NCBI RefSeq assembly: GCF_001953055.1
Contig: NZ_CP019044.1
Span: 372,001-436,000 of the forward strand
Reading direction: 5' to 3'
Origin: Salaquimonas pukyongi
GTDB taxonomy: Bacteria > Pseudomonadota > Alphaproteobacteria > Rhizobiales > Rhizobiaceae
Length of the DNA: 64,000 nucleotides
The notes beneath the pieces were generated by a model. It ran no database searches. It saw only the letters and a program-made list of their open reading frames with translations, and was not told the DNA's origin. This document shows positions 46,253 through 54,943 of this stretch, piece by piece. Every line of letters starts with the position of its first letter. The first letter of the stretch is position 1. The translations under genes were made by a program, and so were the position numbers.

Positions 46253-47209
46253 ATGAATTTACGCGGTTTCGACCTCAACCTTCTGCTGGTGCTGGATGCG
46301 CTTCTGCGTGACAATTCCACTACCTTGGCTGCTCACCGCATCGGGCTTTCCCAGCCGGCTGTTTCCGCAGCTCTCAGGCGGTTGCGCACCCGGCTCAATG
46401 ACCCGCTCTTCGTTCGCCAGGGACAGCGGTTACAGCCGACCGACTACGCGCGGAGCCTTGAGGTTCCTCTGCGGGAGGTGCTGGATCATCTTGAAGGCTT
46501 GTTGGCTGGCCCGCAAGCATTCGAACCAGCCGTGGCAACCGATGCGTTAAAACTGTCGGGCTCGGATTTTTTCACCGAGATGCTGATGCCCCAGCTGGCC
46601 GAAAGGCTGGCGGTGGAAGCGCCCGGCATTCGGGTCCAGATGGTCGATCTGGTCCCTGACAACTATGTCGGCACGCTACAGAGTTACGAAGTGGACATGG
46701 CGATGATCCCGAAGGCTGATCATCCCGAATGGGTGGATTGGCAGCCCCTGTTCAATTCAAGCTTTGCCGTGATCGCCGCCCGCAGTCATGCCCGGATCCG
46801 TGGCGCGGAGGTTGAGCCGGGCGACACACTGCCGATGGATCTGCTATGCGACATGGGCCACGTTCTCTTTTCTCCCCAGGGCAATCTGTCGGGTATGGGA
46901 GATGCGGCACCTGCCAAGGTGGGGCGGAAGCGGCGCGTGGTCATGTCCATGCCAAGTTTTTACGGGGTTGGCCGCGCAGTGGCCGAAAGCCAGTACATTG
47001 CGCTCATGCCGCGGCAATTGGCTCATCGCCTCGCGCCTGCATTGGGGCTGGAAGTCTTCGAACCACCAATGCCGATCCAACTGCCCACCATCTGCCTTTT
47101 CTGGCACAAGCGCTCGACCCATGCGCCGGCCCATCGCTGGTTGCGCGAACAGGTCGCTGAAATCATGGCCCCGCTGAATGAGGGTGAACCGCCCCTGCCA
47201 GCCAAATAA
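46253..47209 (+). CDS. LysR-family transcriptional regulator
   Basis: 318 residues. Seen: N-terminal winged HTH (NSTTLAAHRIGLSQPAVSAA, LRRLRTRLNDPLFVRQGQ) and a periplasmic-binding-like effector domain. The FDLNLLLVLDALL start and VRQGQRLQPT hinge resemble the NodD/NahR branch, whose ligands are often aromatic compounds. Likely controls the divergent small membrane protein through the inverted repeat at 46211-46238 (inference). Confidence 0.92.
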   Translation: MNLRGFDLNLLLVLDALLRDNSTTLAAHRIGLSQPAVSAALRRLRTRLNDPLFVRQGQRLQPTDYARSLEVPLREVLDHLEGLLAGPQAFEPAVATDALKLSGSDFFTEMLMPQLAERLAVEAPGIRVQMVDLVPDNYVGTLQSYEVDMAMIPKADHPEWVDWQPLFNSSFAVIAARSHARIRGAEVEPGDTLPMDLLCDMGHVLFSPQGNLSGMGDAAPAKVGRKRRVVMSMPSFYGVGRAVAESQYIALMPRQLAHRLAPALGLEVFEPPMPIQLPTICLFWHKRSTHAPAHRWLREQVAEIMAPLNEGEPPLPAK

Positions 47210-47225
47210 TCCTGGTGTCGGAAAC

Positions 47226-47252
47226 AAAAAAACCGGCCGGTTGCCCGGCCGG
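47226..47252 (-). terminator. Rho-independent terminator of the beta-oxidation operon
   Basis: CCGGCCGG (47233-47240) and CCGGCCGG (47245-47252) form an 8-bp stem around a 4-nt loop; on the minus strand it is followed by seven T (47232-47226). It lies 30 bp after the FadB-like stop. Confidence 0.85.
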
Positions 47253-47281
47253 CATTGTGATCGAAAAAGCCGCCAGACCCG

Positions 47282-49504
47282 TCAGGCAGCCTGTTTTTGC
47301 GGCTCGCCGGTTTCCGGGTTGAAGCGGTCGTAGAACTTCTCGTCGGTCTTCGCCATTTCCACCAGCAGCTTGTTCGGCTTGAACTGTGCGCCGTATTTTT
47401 TCTGCAGTTTCTTGCACATGGCAACGAAGGCCGCGCTGCCCATGCCGTCTATATAGGAGATGGCGCCGCCGGTGAACGGCGCAAAGCCGAAGCCCAGGAT
47501 TGAACCCACATCGGCCTCGCGCACATCCGTCACTACACCCTCTTCCACGCAGCGTGCTGCTTCCAGCGCAATCACGGCATGATAGCGGTTCTTGAGTTCC
47601 TGAACGTCGATCGTGTCCGCATCCTGTTGAGGATACAGCGTCTTGAGATCGGGCCACAGATGTTTCTTGGCCGGTTTGTCGGGATAATCGTAAAACCCCT
47701 TGCCGTTCTTGCGGCCGAGACGGCCGTGCTTTTCCACCATGGTGTTGACCAGTTCCACATGGCGCGGATCGACAGCCTTCTCGCCAATATCGCGGATCGT
47801 CTGATGCAGGATCTTGTGCGACAGGTCGATGGCCGTTTCGTCATTGAGCGCCAGCGGGCCAACAGGCATGCCGGCCTGTTTGGCAACGTTCTCGATCATC
47901 GCCGGCGGCACGCCCTCGATCAGCATGTTGTAGGCTTCGCTCATATAGCGCAGCACCATGCGGTTGATATAAAAGCCGCGCGTATCGTTGACGACGATGG
48001 GGGTCTTCTTGATCGCCATCACATAGTCGAGCGCCATGGCGAGTGCTTCATCGCCGGTTTTCCTGGCCATGATGATTTCCGTCAGCATCATGCGGTCGAC
48101 CGGCGAGAAGAAGTGAATGCCGATAAACTGTTTTGGCCGCCTGGAATTCTTCGCCAGCGCGGTGATCGGAATGGTCGAGGTATTGGAAGCGAAGATCGCA
48201 TCCTTGCGCATATGCGCCTCGGCCTGCTCGGTAACCGCTTTCTTGACTTCCGAATCCTCGAACACCGCCTCGATGACGAGATCGCAGTCGGAAAGATCGC
48301 CATAGTCGATAGTGGGCTGAATGCGCGACAGCAGTGCTTCTTTCTTCTCCGCTGTTGAACGGCCCTTGCCGATGGCCTTGTCCTCGATGCCGGCAGAATG
48401 TGCCTTGCCCTTTTCGGCCGCGTCCATGTCGCGGTCCAGCAGCACTACATCGATGCCGGCCTTGGCGGTCACATAACCGATGCCGGCGCCCATGAAGCCG
48501 CCACCACCAAGAATGCCGACCTTTTTGATTTCGGACTTCGCAACGCCTTCCGGCCGGCGCGCGCCCTTGTTCAGCGCTTGCAGGGACAGGAAGATGGAGC
48601 GCACCATGTGCTTGGCTTCCGTCGTCTGCAGCACATGGGCAAAGTAGCGCGATTCAATTCTGAGCGCTGTGTCCATGGGAACCAGCAGCCCTTCGTAAAC
48701 GCATTTCATAATGGCCCGTGCGCCAGGGTAATTGTCCTGGGTTTCGCGGCGGTAAATGGCATTTGCCGGCGGGAAAAGATTGAAGCCGGCAGGCGAATAG
48801 ACCGCTCCGCCCGGCAGTTTGAAGCCTTTCTCGTCCCAGGGCTGAACGCCCTTGAGGCCGTCTCGGATCATCTGTTTGGCAGCTTCAACTTCACTGCCCG
48901 GCTCGACCAGTTCATCCACAGCGCCAAGCTTCTTCGCCTTGTCGGGCGAAAAGTTCCTGCCCTGCAACAGATACTGCAGTGCCTCCTGGGTATGGATCAG
49001 GCGCGGCAGGCGCTGTGTGCCGCCACCGCCCGGAAACAGGCCGACCTTTACTTCCGGCAGGCCAAGCTTGGCGCTTGGGTCATTGGCCAGCACCCGGCCG
49101 TGACAGGCAAGAATCATCTCGAACACGCCGCCCAGCGCCTGACCGTTGATGGCAGCAACAAAGGGCTTGCCGCAGGTTTCCTGCTTGCGCAGGATCAGCC
49201 CGAGACGGGAAGCCTGTTCGAACAGCACCTTGGCGGCGCCCTCGGGGTCCTTTGCCTTGAGCTTTTCGTATTCGCCCATCATCTCGCCGAGCATGGAAAG
49301 ATCGGCACCGGCACCAAATGCCTTCTTGCCGGAGGTGAACACGGCGCCCTTGATGGCCTCCTCGCCAGCCACCTGATCGATGATCTTATCCCATTCGTCG
49401 ATCACCGACTGGTCGATGACGTTCATCGATTTTTCCGGCGAGTCCCAGGTAATCAGCGCAATGCCGTCGCTGTCGGTTTCAATGGTGAAATGCTTGTATG
49501 TCAT
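47282..49504 (-). CDS. fadB: Fatty-acid oxidation multifunctional protein (enoyl-CoA hydratase / 3-hydroxyacyl-CoA dehydrogenase)
   Basis: Alpha subunit of a beta-oxidation complex, 740 residues. Seen: N-terminal crotonase domain (GAGADLSMLGEM, oxyanion-hole loop NGQALGGVFEMILACH, LPEVKVGLFPGGGGTQRLPR), then the NAD-binding 3-hydroxyacyl-CoA dehydrogenase domain (VGILGGGGFMGAGIGYVTAK) and its catalytic HFFSPVDRM and C-terminal domains. Hydrates 2-enoyl-CoA and oxidises the product. Start 49504 follows the thiolase stop by 23 bp, so it is the last gene of the operon, before a terminator. Confidence 0.93.
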   Translation of the reverse strand: MTYKHFTIETDSDGIALITWDSPEKSMNVIDQSVIDEWDKIIDQVAGEEAIKGAVFTSGKKAFGAGADLSMLGEMMGEYEKLKAKDPEGAAKVLFEQASRLGLILRKQETCGKPFVAAINGQALGGVFEMILACHGRVLANDPSAKLGLPEVKVGLFPGGGGTQRLPRLIHTQEALQYLLQGRNFSPDKAKKLGAVDELVEPGSEVEAAKQMIRDGLKGVQPWDEKGFKLPGGAVYSPAGFNLFPPANAIYRRETQDNYPGARAIMKCVYEGLLVPMDTALRIESRYFAHVLQTTEAKHMVRSIFLSLQALNKGARRPEGVAKSEIKKVGILGGGGFMGAGIGYVTAKAGIDVVLLDRDMDAAEKGKAHSAGIEDKAIGKGRSTAEKKEALLSRIQPTIDYGDLSDCDLVIEAVFEDSEVKKAVTEQAEAHMRKDAIFASNTSTIPITALAKNSRRPKQFIGIHFFSPVDRMMLTEIIMARKTGDEALAMALDYVMAIKKTPIVVNDTRGFYINRMVLRYMSEAYNMLIEGVPPAMIENVAKQAGMPVGPLALNDETAIDLSHKILHQTIRDIGEKAVDPRHVELVNTMVEKHGRLGRKNGKGFYDYPDKPAKKHLWPDLKTLYPQQDADTIDVQELKNRYHAVIALEAARCVEEGVVTDVREADVGSILGFGFAPFTGGAISYIDGMGSAAFVAMCKKLQKKYGAQFKPNKLLVEMAKTDEKFYDRFNPETGEPQKQAA

Positions 49505-49527
49505 GATCTTGCTCAATCCTGAAAGTC

Positions 49528-50736
49528 TCAAACCCGTTCGATGATGGTGGCGGTGCCCATGCCGGCGCCGATGCACAGTGTGACCAGCGCGGTCTGCTCA
49601 TTGCGGCGTTCCAACTCGTCGAGCACCGTGCCGAAAATCATCGCACCGGTCGCACCCAGCGGGTGGCCCATGGCGATCGCACCACCGCAGACATTCATCT
49701 TGTCGTGTGGGACCTCGAAATGCTGCATGAAGCGCAACACGACGGAAGCAAACGCCTCGTTAAGCTCGAACAGGTCGATGTCGGAAAGCTTCATTTTCGC
49801 CTGCTTGAGCAGTTTTTCAGTAACGTCGATCGGTCCGGTCAGCATCAGCGCCGGATCGGAACCGATGTTGGTGAAAGCCCGGATTTTGGCACGCGGGGTA
49901 AGGCCCATCTTCTTGCCGCCTCTCTTGGAGCCGAGCAGCACGACACCGGCGCCATCGACGATGCCCGACGAATTGCCCGCATGGTGGACGTGGTTGACGG
50001 CTTCCACATCGGGATGGGCGGCAATGGCAACGGCATCAAAGCCGCCCATTTCGCCCATCATCACGAAAGAAGGATCGAGCGAGGCAAGCGACTGCATGTC
50101 GGTGCCCGGCCGCATGTGCTCGTCACGATCGAGAATGGTAATCCCGTTCTGGTCCTTCACCGGAACGACCGATTTGTTGAAACGGCCTTCCTCCCAGGAC
50201 TGGGCAGAGCGTTTCTGGCTCTCCACCGCATAGGCATCCACATCATCGCGCGAAAACCCGTATTTCGTGGCAATCAGGTCGGCGGAAATGCCCTGCGGCA
50301 TGAAATAGGACGGCACGGCAACCGACGGGTCCATCGGCCAGGCACCGCCGGACATGCCCATGCCCACACGGCTCATGCTCTCAACGCCGCCTGCAATGAC
50401 GATATCGTCCATGCCGGCCTGGATTTTCGAGGCGCCGAAGTTTACCGCATCAAGGCCTGAAGCGCAGAAGCGGTTGATCTGCATGCCGGGAACCGAATTG
50501 TCGTATCCGGCCTCGAACACGGCTGCCCGCGCAATGTCGGAACCGGCTTCACCGACCGGGTCGACGCAACCCATGATGACATCGTCCACGGCAGCGGTGT
50601 CGATTTCGTTGCGGTCGCGGATAGCCTCAAGCGTCTTGGCTGCCAGGCGCACCGCCGGAACCTCGTGCAGGGAGCCGTCTTTCTTGCCGCGGCCGCGCGG
50701 GGTGCGGACGTGATCGTAAATATAGGCGTCGGCCAT
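49528..50736 (-). CDS. Acetyl-CoA C-acyltransferase (thiolase)
   Basis: Thiolytic step of beta-oxidation, 402 residues. Seen: nucleophilic cysteine in NRFCASGLDAVN, catalytic His in GGAIAMGHPLGATG, and the second cysteine in CIGAGMG; ELNEAFA is also present. GGAGAAGACA precedes the ATG at 50736. Sits between GST (19-bp gap) and the FadB-like gene, forming the usual FadA/FadB pair. Confidence 0.93.
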   Translation of the reverse strand: MADAYIYDHVRTPRGRGKKDGSLHEVPAVRLAAKTLEAIRDRNEIDTAAVDDVIMGCVDPVGEAGSDIARAAVFEAGYDNSVPGMQINRFCASGLDAVNFGASKIQAGMDDIVIAGGVESMSRVGMGMSGGAWPMDPSVAVPSYFMPQGISADLIATKYGFSRDDVDAYAVESQKRSAQSWEEGRFNKSVVPVKDQNGITILDRDEHMRPGTDMQSLASLDPSFVMMGEMGGFDAVAIAAHPDVEAVNHVHHAGNSSGIVDGAGVVLLGSKRGGKKMGLTPRAKIRAFTNIGSDPALMLTGPIDVTEKLLKQAKMKLSDIDLFELNEAFASVVLRFMQHFEVPHDKMNVCGGAIAMGHPLGATGAMIFGTVLDELERRNEQTALVTLCIGAGMGTATIIERV

Positions 50737-50755
50737 TGTCTTCTCCGTTGTTACT

Positions 50756-51397
50756 TCATGCTGACCGCGGTCCGGATGGAACGATGTCCTCCGGCGCGGC
50801 CCAGTTTTCAAGCGACTGAATGCGCTTCAGCCATGCGTTGATGGATGGAAATTGTGACCAGTCGAGATCGACGTGATCCGGCCAGAACAGATATCCGCAG
50901 GCTGAGATATCGGCGATGGTCGGGCGGTCGGATGCAAGCCAGTCATGGCTTGCCAGATGCCGTTCGGCAACTTTCAGTGCTGCAATCGTGCGGCCTTTCA
51001 GAAATTCGGCTTCGGGGTCACCACCCTTATTCATAAAACGGGAAAGGAACCGCCAGATGCTCAGATTGCCCGTCAGCTTGTGATTGTCGAACAAAATCCA
51101 GCGCAGGACTTCGCGCTCCTCCTGAGCTGTTTCCGGTTTGAACTTCCCGGTTTTTTTCGCCAGGTGATACAGGATAACCCCCGACTGGCTTAACACGAGG
51201 TCATCCTCGCCATGATCCACGAGCACCGGAACCTCGCCCATTTCGTTGAGCGCCCGGTATTCGGGCGTCCGGTGGCCGCCATTGAAAAAATCCACCCATT
51301 CGGCCTGCCAGTCGCACCCGGTCAGCTGCAGCATCAGCGCAGCCTTGTAGGCATTCCCCGATTCAACGAAACAGTGGAGGGTGTAGTCGGCCATCAT
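50756..51397 (-). CDS. Glutathione S-transferase family protein
   Basis: 213 residues. Seen: N-terminal thioredoxin-like domain (LHCFVESGNAYKAALMLQLT, GEVPVLVDHGEDDLVLSQSG) and an all-helical C-terminal domain with the capping pattern DRPTIADISACGYL. Catalytic Ser/Cys not obvious beyond the ESGNAYK stretch. The start ATG overlaps the DUF1330 stop (ATGA). Within a beta-oxidation operon it may handle electrophilic CoA or carbonyl products (inference). Confidence 0.88.
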   Translation of the reverse strand: MMADYTLHCFVESGNAYKAALMLQLTGCDWQAEWVDFFNGGHRTPEYRALNEMGEVPVLVDHGEDDLVLSQSGVILYHLAKKTGKFKPETAQEEREVLRWILFDNHKLTGNLSIWRFLSRFMNKGGDPEAEFLKGRTIAALKVAERHLASHDWLASDRPTIADISACGYLFWPDHVDLDWSQFPSINAWLKRIQSLENWAAPEDIVPSGPRSA

Positions 51398-51687
51398 TCA
51401 ACGCCCTCGACCAGCACAATATGGCCGGTCGATACCGGCAGGCGGTGCTCGCGGGCCTTCTGGTAGGTTTCAGAATCAAAACATGCCTTTGCGGTTTCAA
51501 GGTCCTTGAACTCGATCACCACGTGGCGCGCGCCCAGATCATCGCCGTCAACGGAAAGGTTTTCGCCGCCCCGGGCAAGAAACTTCGCACCGTATTCAAC
51601 AAAAGCCGGTGCTGCCCCATCCACATACAGTTTGTATTGTTCGGGGTCGCGTACATCCACATGGGCAATCCAGTATGCCTTTGGCAT
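51394..51687 (-). CDS. DUF1330 domain-containing protein
   Basis: 97 residues, the length of the family. Seen: KAYWIAHVDVRDPEQYKLYV, FLARGG and HVVIEFKDLETAKACFDS, the DUF1330 (ferredoxin-like alpha/beta barrel) pattern. Function of the family is not established. Overlaps GST by 4 bp and starts 12 bp after the acyl-CoA dehydrogenase stop; AGGAGAA precedes its ATG. Confidence 0.9.
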   Translation of the reverse strand: MPKAYWIAHVDVRDPEQYKLYVDGAAPAFVEYGAKFLARGGENLSVDGDDLGARHVVIEFKDLETAKACFDSETYQKAREHRLPVSTGHIVLVEGVE

Positions 51688-51699
51688 TTGCCGTTCTCC

Positions 51700-52866
51700 T
51701 CAAAGCGTCCTTGCGATCAGCAGTTTCATGATCTCGTTCGTGCCGCCATAAATGCGCTGCACGCGGGCATCGCGGAACATGCGCGCAATGGGGTATTCGT
51801 TCATGTAACCATAGCCGCCATGCAACTGCACGCACTCATCCATCACTTTGCATTGAAGGTCGGTCGAGAGATATTTGACCATTGAGGCAGTCGCCGGATC
51901 GAGCTTCCCGTCCAGATGGCGGGCCACGCAGTGGTCGACAAAAACCCGCAGCATCGTTGCTTCGGACTTCAGCTCCGCAAGCTTGAACTGGGTGTTTTGA
52001 AACTCGATGACCGCCTTGCCAAAAGCCTTGCGCTCCTTGACATAGTCAATGGTGATCGAAAGCGCCCGTTCGATGGCCGCAATCGCCTGATTGGCAATGA
52101 TCAGCCGTTCCTGCGGCAATTGCTCCATGAGCTGTACGAAACCCATGCCCTCATCGGTGCCGAGCAAGTTGGAAGTCGGCACTTTCATGTCGTTGAAGAA
52201 CAGTTCGGAAGTATCGTTTGCCTTCAGGCCCACCTTGTCCAGATTGCGTCCACGCTCGAAGCCATCAAGGCCATCCGTCTCGATAACAATGAGCGAGGTA
52301 CCCTTCGCGCCTTTTGACGGATCGGTTTTGGTAACGACAATAATCAGATTGGCATGCTGACCATTGGTGATGAAGGTTTTCGAGCCGTTGATCTTGTACT
52401 GATTGCCGTCACGAACGGCGGAAGTCTTGACGCCCTGAAGATCGGAACCTGCGGCCGGTTCGGTCATGGCAATGGCACCGATCAATTCGCCGGTGGCGAG
52501 CTTCGGCAGCCAACTTTTTTTCTGCTCTTCCGATCCGTAATGCAGGATATAGGGTGCGACAATGGCCGAGTGAAGCGCCGCACCAAAGCCGTCTGCACCG
52601 GTGTGGCCGAGCGCCTCGATAATGGCGGCCTCATGGGCATAGCTGCCGCCCGAACCGCCATATTCCTCCGGCATGGCAGCGCATAGCAGGCCGTTTGCGC
52701 CCGCTGCTTCCCAGATGTCCCGGCTTACGATCTCCGCCTTCTCGAACTCATCGTAGCGCGGCATGATCTCGTTTTCGCAAAACCGGACCGCCATATCGCG
52801 CAGCATTGCGACATCTTCCGTTTCCCATGATGGCCTGGCCACATCGAGCACTTCGATCGGACGCAT
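51700..52866 (-). CDS. Acyl-CoA dehydrogenase
   Basis: FAD enzyme making 2-enoyl-CoA, 388 residues. Seen: MTEPAAGSDLQGVKT and QHANLIIVVTKTDPSKGAKG (flavin/substrate core), GMGFVQLMEQLPQERLIIAN, and C-terminal QLHGGYGYMNEYPIARMFRD with RIYGGTNEIMK carrying the usual catalytic region. Standard single-domain length. Follows the larger DmdC-type dehydrogenase by 32 bp. Confidence 0.93.
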   Translation of the reverse strand: MRPIEVLDVARPSWETEDVAMLRDMAVRFCENEIMPRYDEFEKAEIVSRDIWEAAGANGLLCAAMPEEYGGSGGSYAHEAAIIEALGHTGADGFGAALHSAIVAPYILHYGSEEQKKSWLPKLATGELIGAIAMTEPAAGSDLQGVKTSAVRDGNQYKINGSKTFITNGQHANLIIVVTKTDPSKGAKGTSLIVIETDGLDGFERGRNLDKVGLKANDTSELFFNDMKVPTSNLLGTDEGMGFVQLMEQLPQERLIIANQAIAAIERALSITIDYVKERKAFGKAVIEFQNTQFKLAELKSEATMLRVFVDHCVARHLDGKLDPATASMVKYLSTDLQCKVMDECVQLHGGYGYMNEYPIARMFRDARVQRIYGGTNEIMKLLIARTL

Positions 52867-52898
52867 TTTCGATCCTCCGCCTTACAGGCAATTCAAGC

Positions 52899-54695
52899 CT
52901 AAAACGCTTCCGCTTTCAGGGCCATCATCGATTCGGCACCTGATTCGATGCGTGCCAGATGGGCCTGTGCTTCCGGCATGATGCGTTCGAAATAATACCG
53001 TGCAGTCACCAGCTTGTTTTCGTAGAACTCTGCCCGGTCTCCAGCGCCGGCAGCCAGTGCTTCCTGCGCCTTTTCGGCGATCAGCCCCCACATGTAGCCA
53101 AGCGCCACCAGTCCCATCAGATGCATGTAGTCGGTCGAGGCTGCGCCGGCATTGTCGGGGTTCTTCATGCCGTTTTGCATCAGCCACATGGTGGCTGTTT
53201 CCAGTGCCTTCGTGCCCTGGCGCAGCGGTTTGGTAAAGGCCTGCATGGCCTCGTTTTCCATGTGCTGCTTGGTAAATCCGTTGACCTCGGCAAGGAAGGC
53301 CTGCATGGCGCGGCCACCGTCCTTGGGCAGCTTGCGGCCTACCAGATCGAGCGCCTGAATGCCGTTTGCGCCTTCATAGATCATGGCGATGCGGGCATCG
53401 CGCACGAACTGGCTCATGCCCCATTCCTCGATATAGCCGTGCCCGCCATAGACCTGTTGTGCCTTGACGGCATTGTCGAAGCCCTTGTCGGTCAGCACAC
53501 CTTTGACGATGGGGGTAAGAAGCCCCATCAGGTCGTCGGCTGCCTGGCGCTCCTCCTCCGAGGCGGAGCGGTGGGAAATGTCTCCCTTCAGCGCCGTCCA
53601 CAGCATGAAGGCCCGTCCGGCCTCATTGATTGCCTTGATGTCCAGCAACATGCGCCGCACATCGGGGTGCACGATGATCGGATCGGCCTTCTTGTCGGGA
53701 AACTTCGGACCGGTCAGCGCCCGTCCCTGAATGCGCTCATTGGCGTAGGTGACGGCGTTCTGATAGGCAGCTTCCGAAATCGCCAGCCCCTGCAGCCCGA
53801 CGCCCAGCCGCGCCTCGTTCATCATCACGAACATGGCGTTGAGGCCGCGGTTTTCCTCACCGATCAGATGGCCAACCGCGTCATCATAGTTGAGAACGCA
53901 GGTCGAATTGGCATGGATGCCCATCTTTTCTTCAATGGAACCGCAGGTCACCCCGTTGCGTTCACCGGGATTGCCATCGCCGTCGAGCACGAATTTCGGC
54001 ACGATGAACAGCGAGATACCCTTTGTTCCTTCCGGTGCGCCTTCAATGCGCGCCAGCACGAGGTGGATGATGTTGTCGGACAGGTCGTGTTCACCGGCGG
54101 AGATAAAGATCTTCTGACCGGAGATTTTATAGCTTCCATCGCCTGCAGGGACCGCCTTGGTGCGCAACATGCCCAGATCGGTGCCGCAATGAGGCTCCGT
54201 CAGGTTCATGGTGCCGGTCCATATCCCCTCGATCATTTTCGGCAGATAAGTCTGCTTTTGTTCATCCGAACCATGCACCTGAATGGCGGCAATCGCGCCC
54301 TGGGTCAGGCCGGGATACATGGAAAACGCCATGTTGGAGGAGATGAGATATTCGCCAACTGCCGAATGCAGCGTGTAGGGTAGCCCCTGGCCACCATATT
54401 CGGTATCGGCGGAAAGCCCCATCCAGCCGCCTTCCTTGTAAGCCTGATAGGCTTCCTTAAAGCCCTTTGGCGTGGTCACCGAGCCGTCCTCATGGCGCAC
54501 ACAGCCTTCCTGGTCGCCCGATTGATTGACCGGGTGGAGAACTTCCTCACACAGCTTTGCCGCTTCGCCCAAAATGGCTTCGATCATGTCCGGGGTTGCT
54601 TCCTCAAAACCCGGTAGGTTGTGATATTTTTCAAGGTTCAGCACCTCGTTGATCACAAACAGGGTATCCTGCACCGGAGCACTGTAGACTGGCAT
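52899..54695 (-). CDS. Large acyl-CoA dehydrogenase, DmdC (3-methylmercaptopropionyl-CoA dehydrogenase)-type
   Basis: 598 residues, the length of the DmdC/AcdA-like branch, which has an added C-terminal helical domain. Seen: N-terminal [89 protein letters not shown] and [18 protein letters not shown]. The family acts on 3-methylmercaptopropionyl-CoA in DMSP users, but many members are medium/long-chain acyl-CoA dehydrogenases; sequence alone does not decide. GAGG lies 6-9 nt before the ATG at 54695; the open frame upstream is ignored. First gene of the six-gene operon. Confidence 0.88.
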   Translation of the reverse strand: MPVYSAPVQDTLFVINEVLNLEKYHNLPGFEEATPDMIEAILGEAAKLCEEVLHPVNQSGDQEGCVRHEDGSVTTPKGFKEAYQAYKEGGWMGLSADTEYGGQGLPYTLHSAVGEYLISSNMAFSMYPGLTQGAIAAIQVHGSDEQKQTYLPKMIEGIWTGTMNLTEPHCGTDLGMLRTKAVPAGDGSYKISGQKIFISAGEHDLSDNIIHLVLARIEGAPEGTKGISLFIVPKFVLDGDGNPGERNGVTCGSIEEKMGIHANSTCVLNYDDAVGHLIGEENRGLNAMFVMMNEARLGVGLQGLAISEAAYQNAVTYANERIQGRALTGPKFPDKKADPIIVHPDVRRMLLDIKAINEAGRAFMLWTALKGDISHRSASEEERQAADDLMGLLTPIVKGVLTDKGFDNAVKAQQVYGGHGYIEEWGMSQFVRDARIAMIYEGANGIQALDLVGRKLPKDGGRAMQAFLAEVNGFTKQHMENEAMQAFTKPLRQGTKALETATMWLMQNGMKNPDNAGAASTDYMHLMGLVALGYMWGLIAEKAQEALAAGAGDRAEFYENKLVTARYYFERIMPEAQAHLARIESGAESMMALKAEAF

Positions 54696-54829
54696 TACGA
54701 CCTCGCTTGTTTCCTGTTGTTGCAATCCGGACGCGGCCTGAAAGGGCTGCCAGCCCGGGATTGGCCGGCGGGCAATCGCTTTCAACCGGAACCGCGACCG
54801 GCAAACTGCCATGCCCATGTAGCAAATTC

Positions 54830-54850
54830 TTACGCTTCCGTAAACGTCAA
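54830..54850. promoter_or_regulatory. 21-bp dyad operator ahead of the beta-oxidation operon
   Basis: Same motif as at 20748-20768 (19 of 21 bases), 134 bp upstream of the DmdC-type start and in the same plus-strand sense. Both targets are read from the minus strand, so motif and gene have the same relative orientation. Suggests a common regulator for acyl-CoA degradation and the nitronate monooxygenase. Confidence 0.65.
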
Positions 54851-54943
54851 AGTTTTGTGAGGAAGCCGGATCAAGGTTAGCGGCCTGTTCAAACACCAGC
54901 AAGGCCTGAAATCAGGGCAGGAACGGTGCAAATTTATCGGACC

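Noticed and set aside
52959-54383. Long open frame antisense to the DmdC-type dehydrogenase
   Set aside because: It lies wholly on the opposite strand of a gene with intact family motifs and shows no domain of its own.
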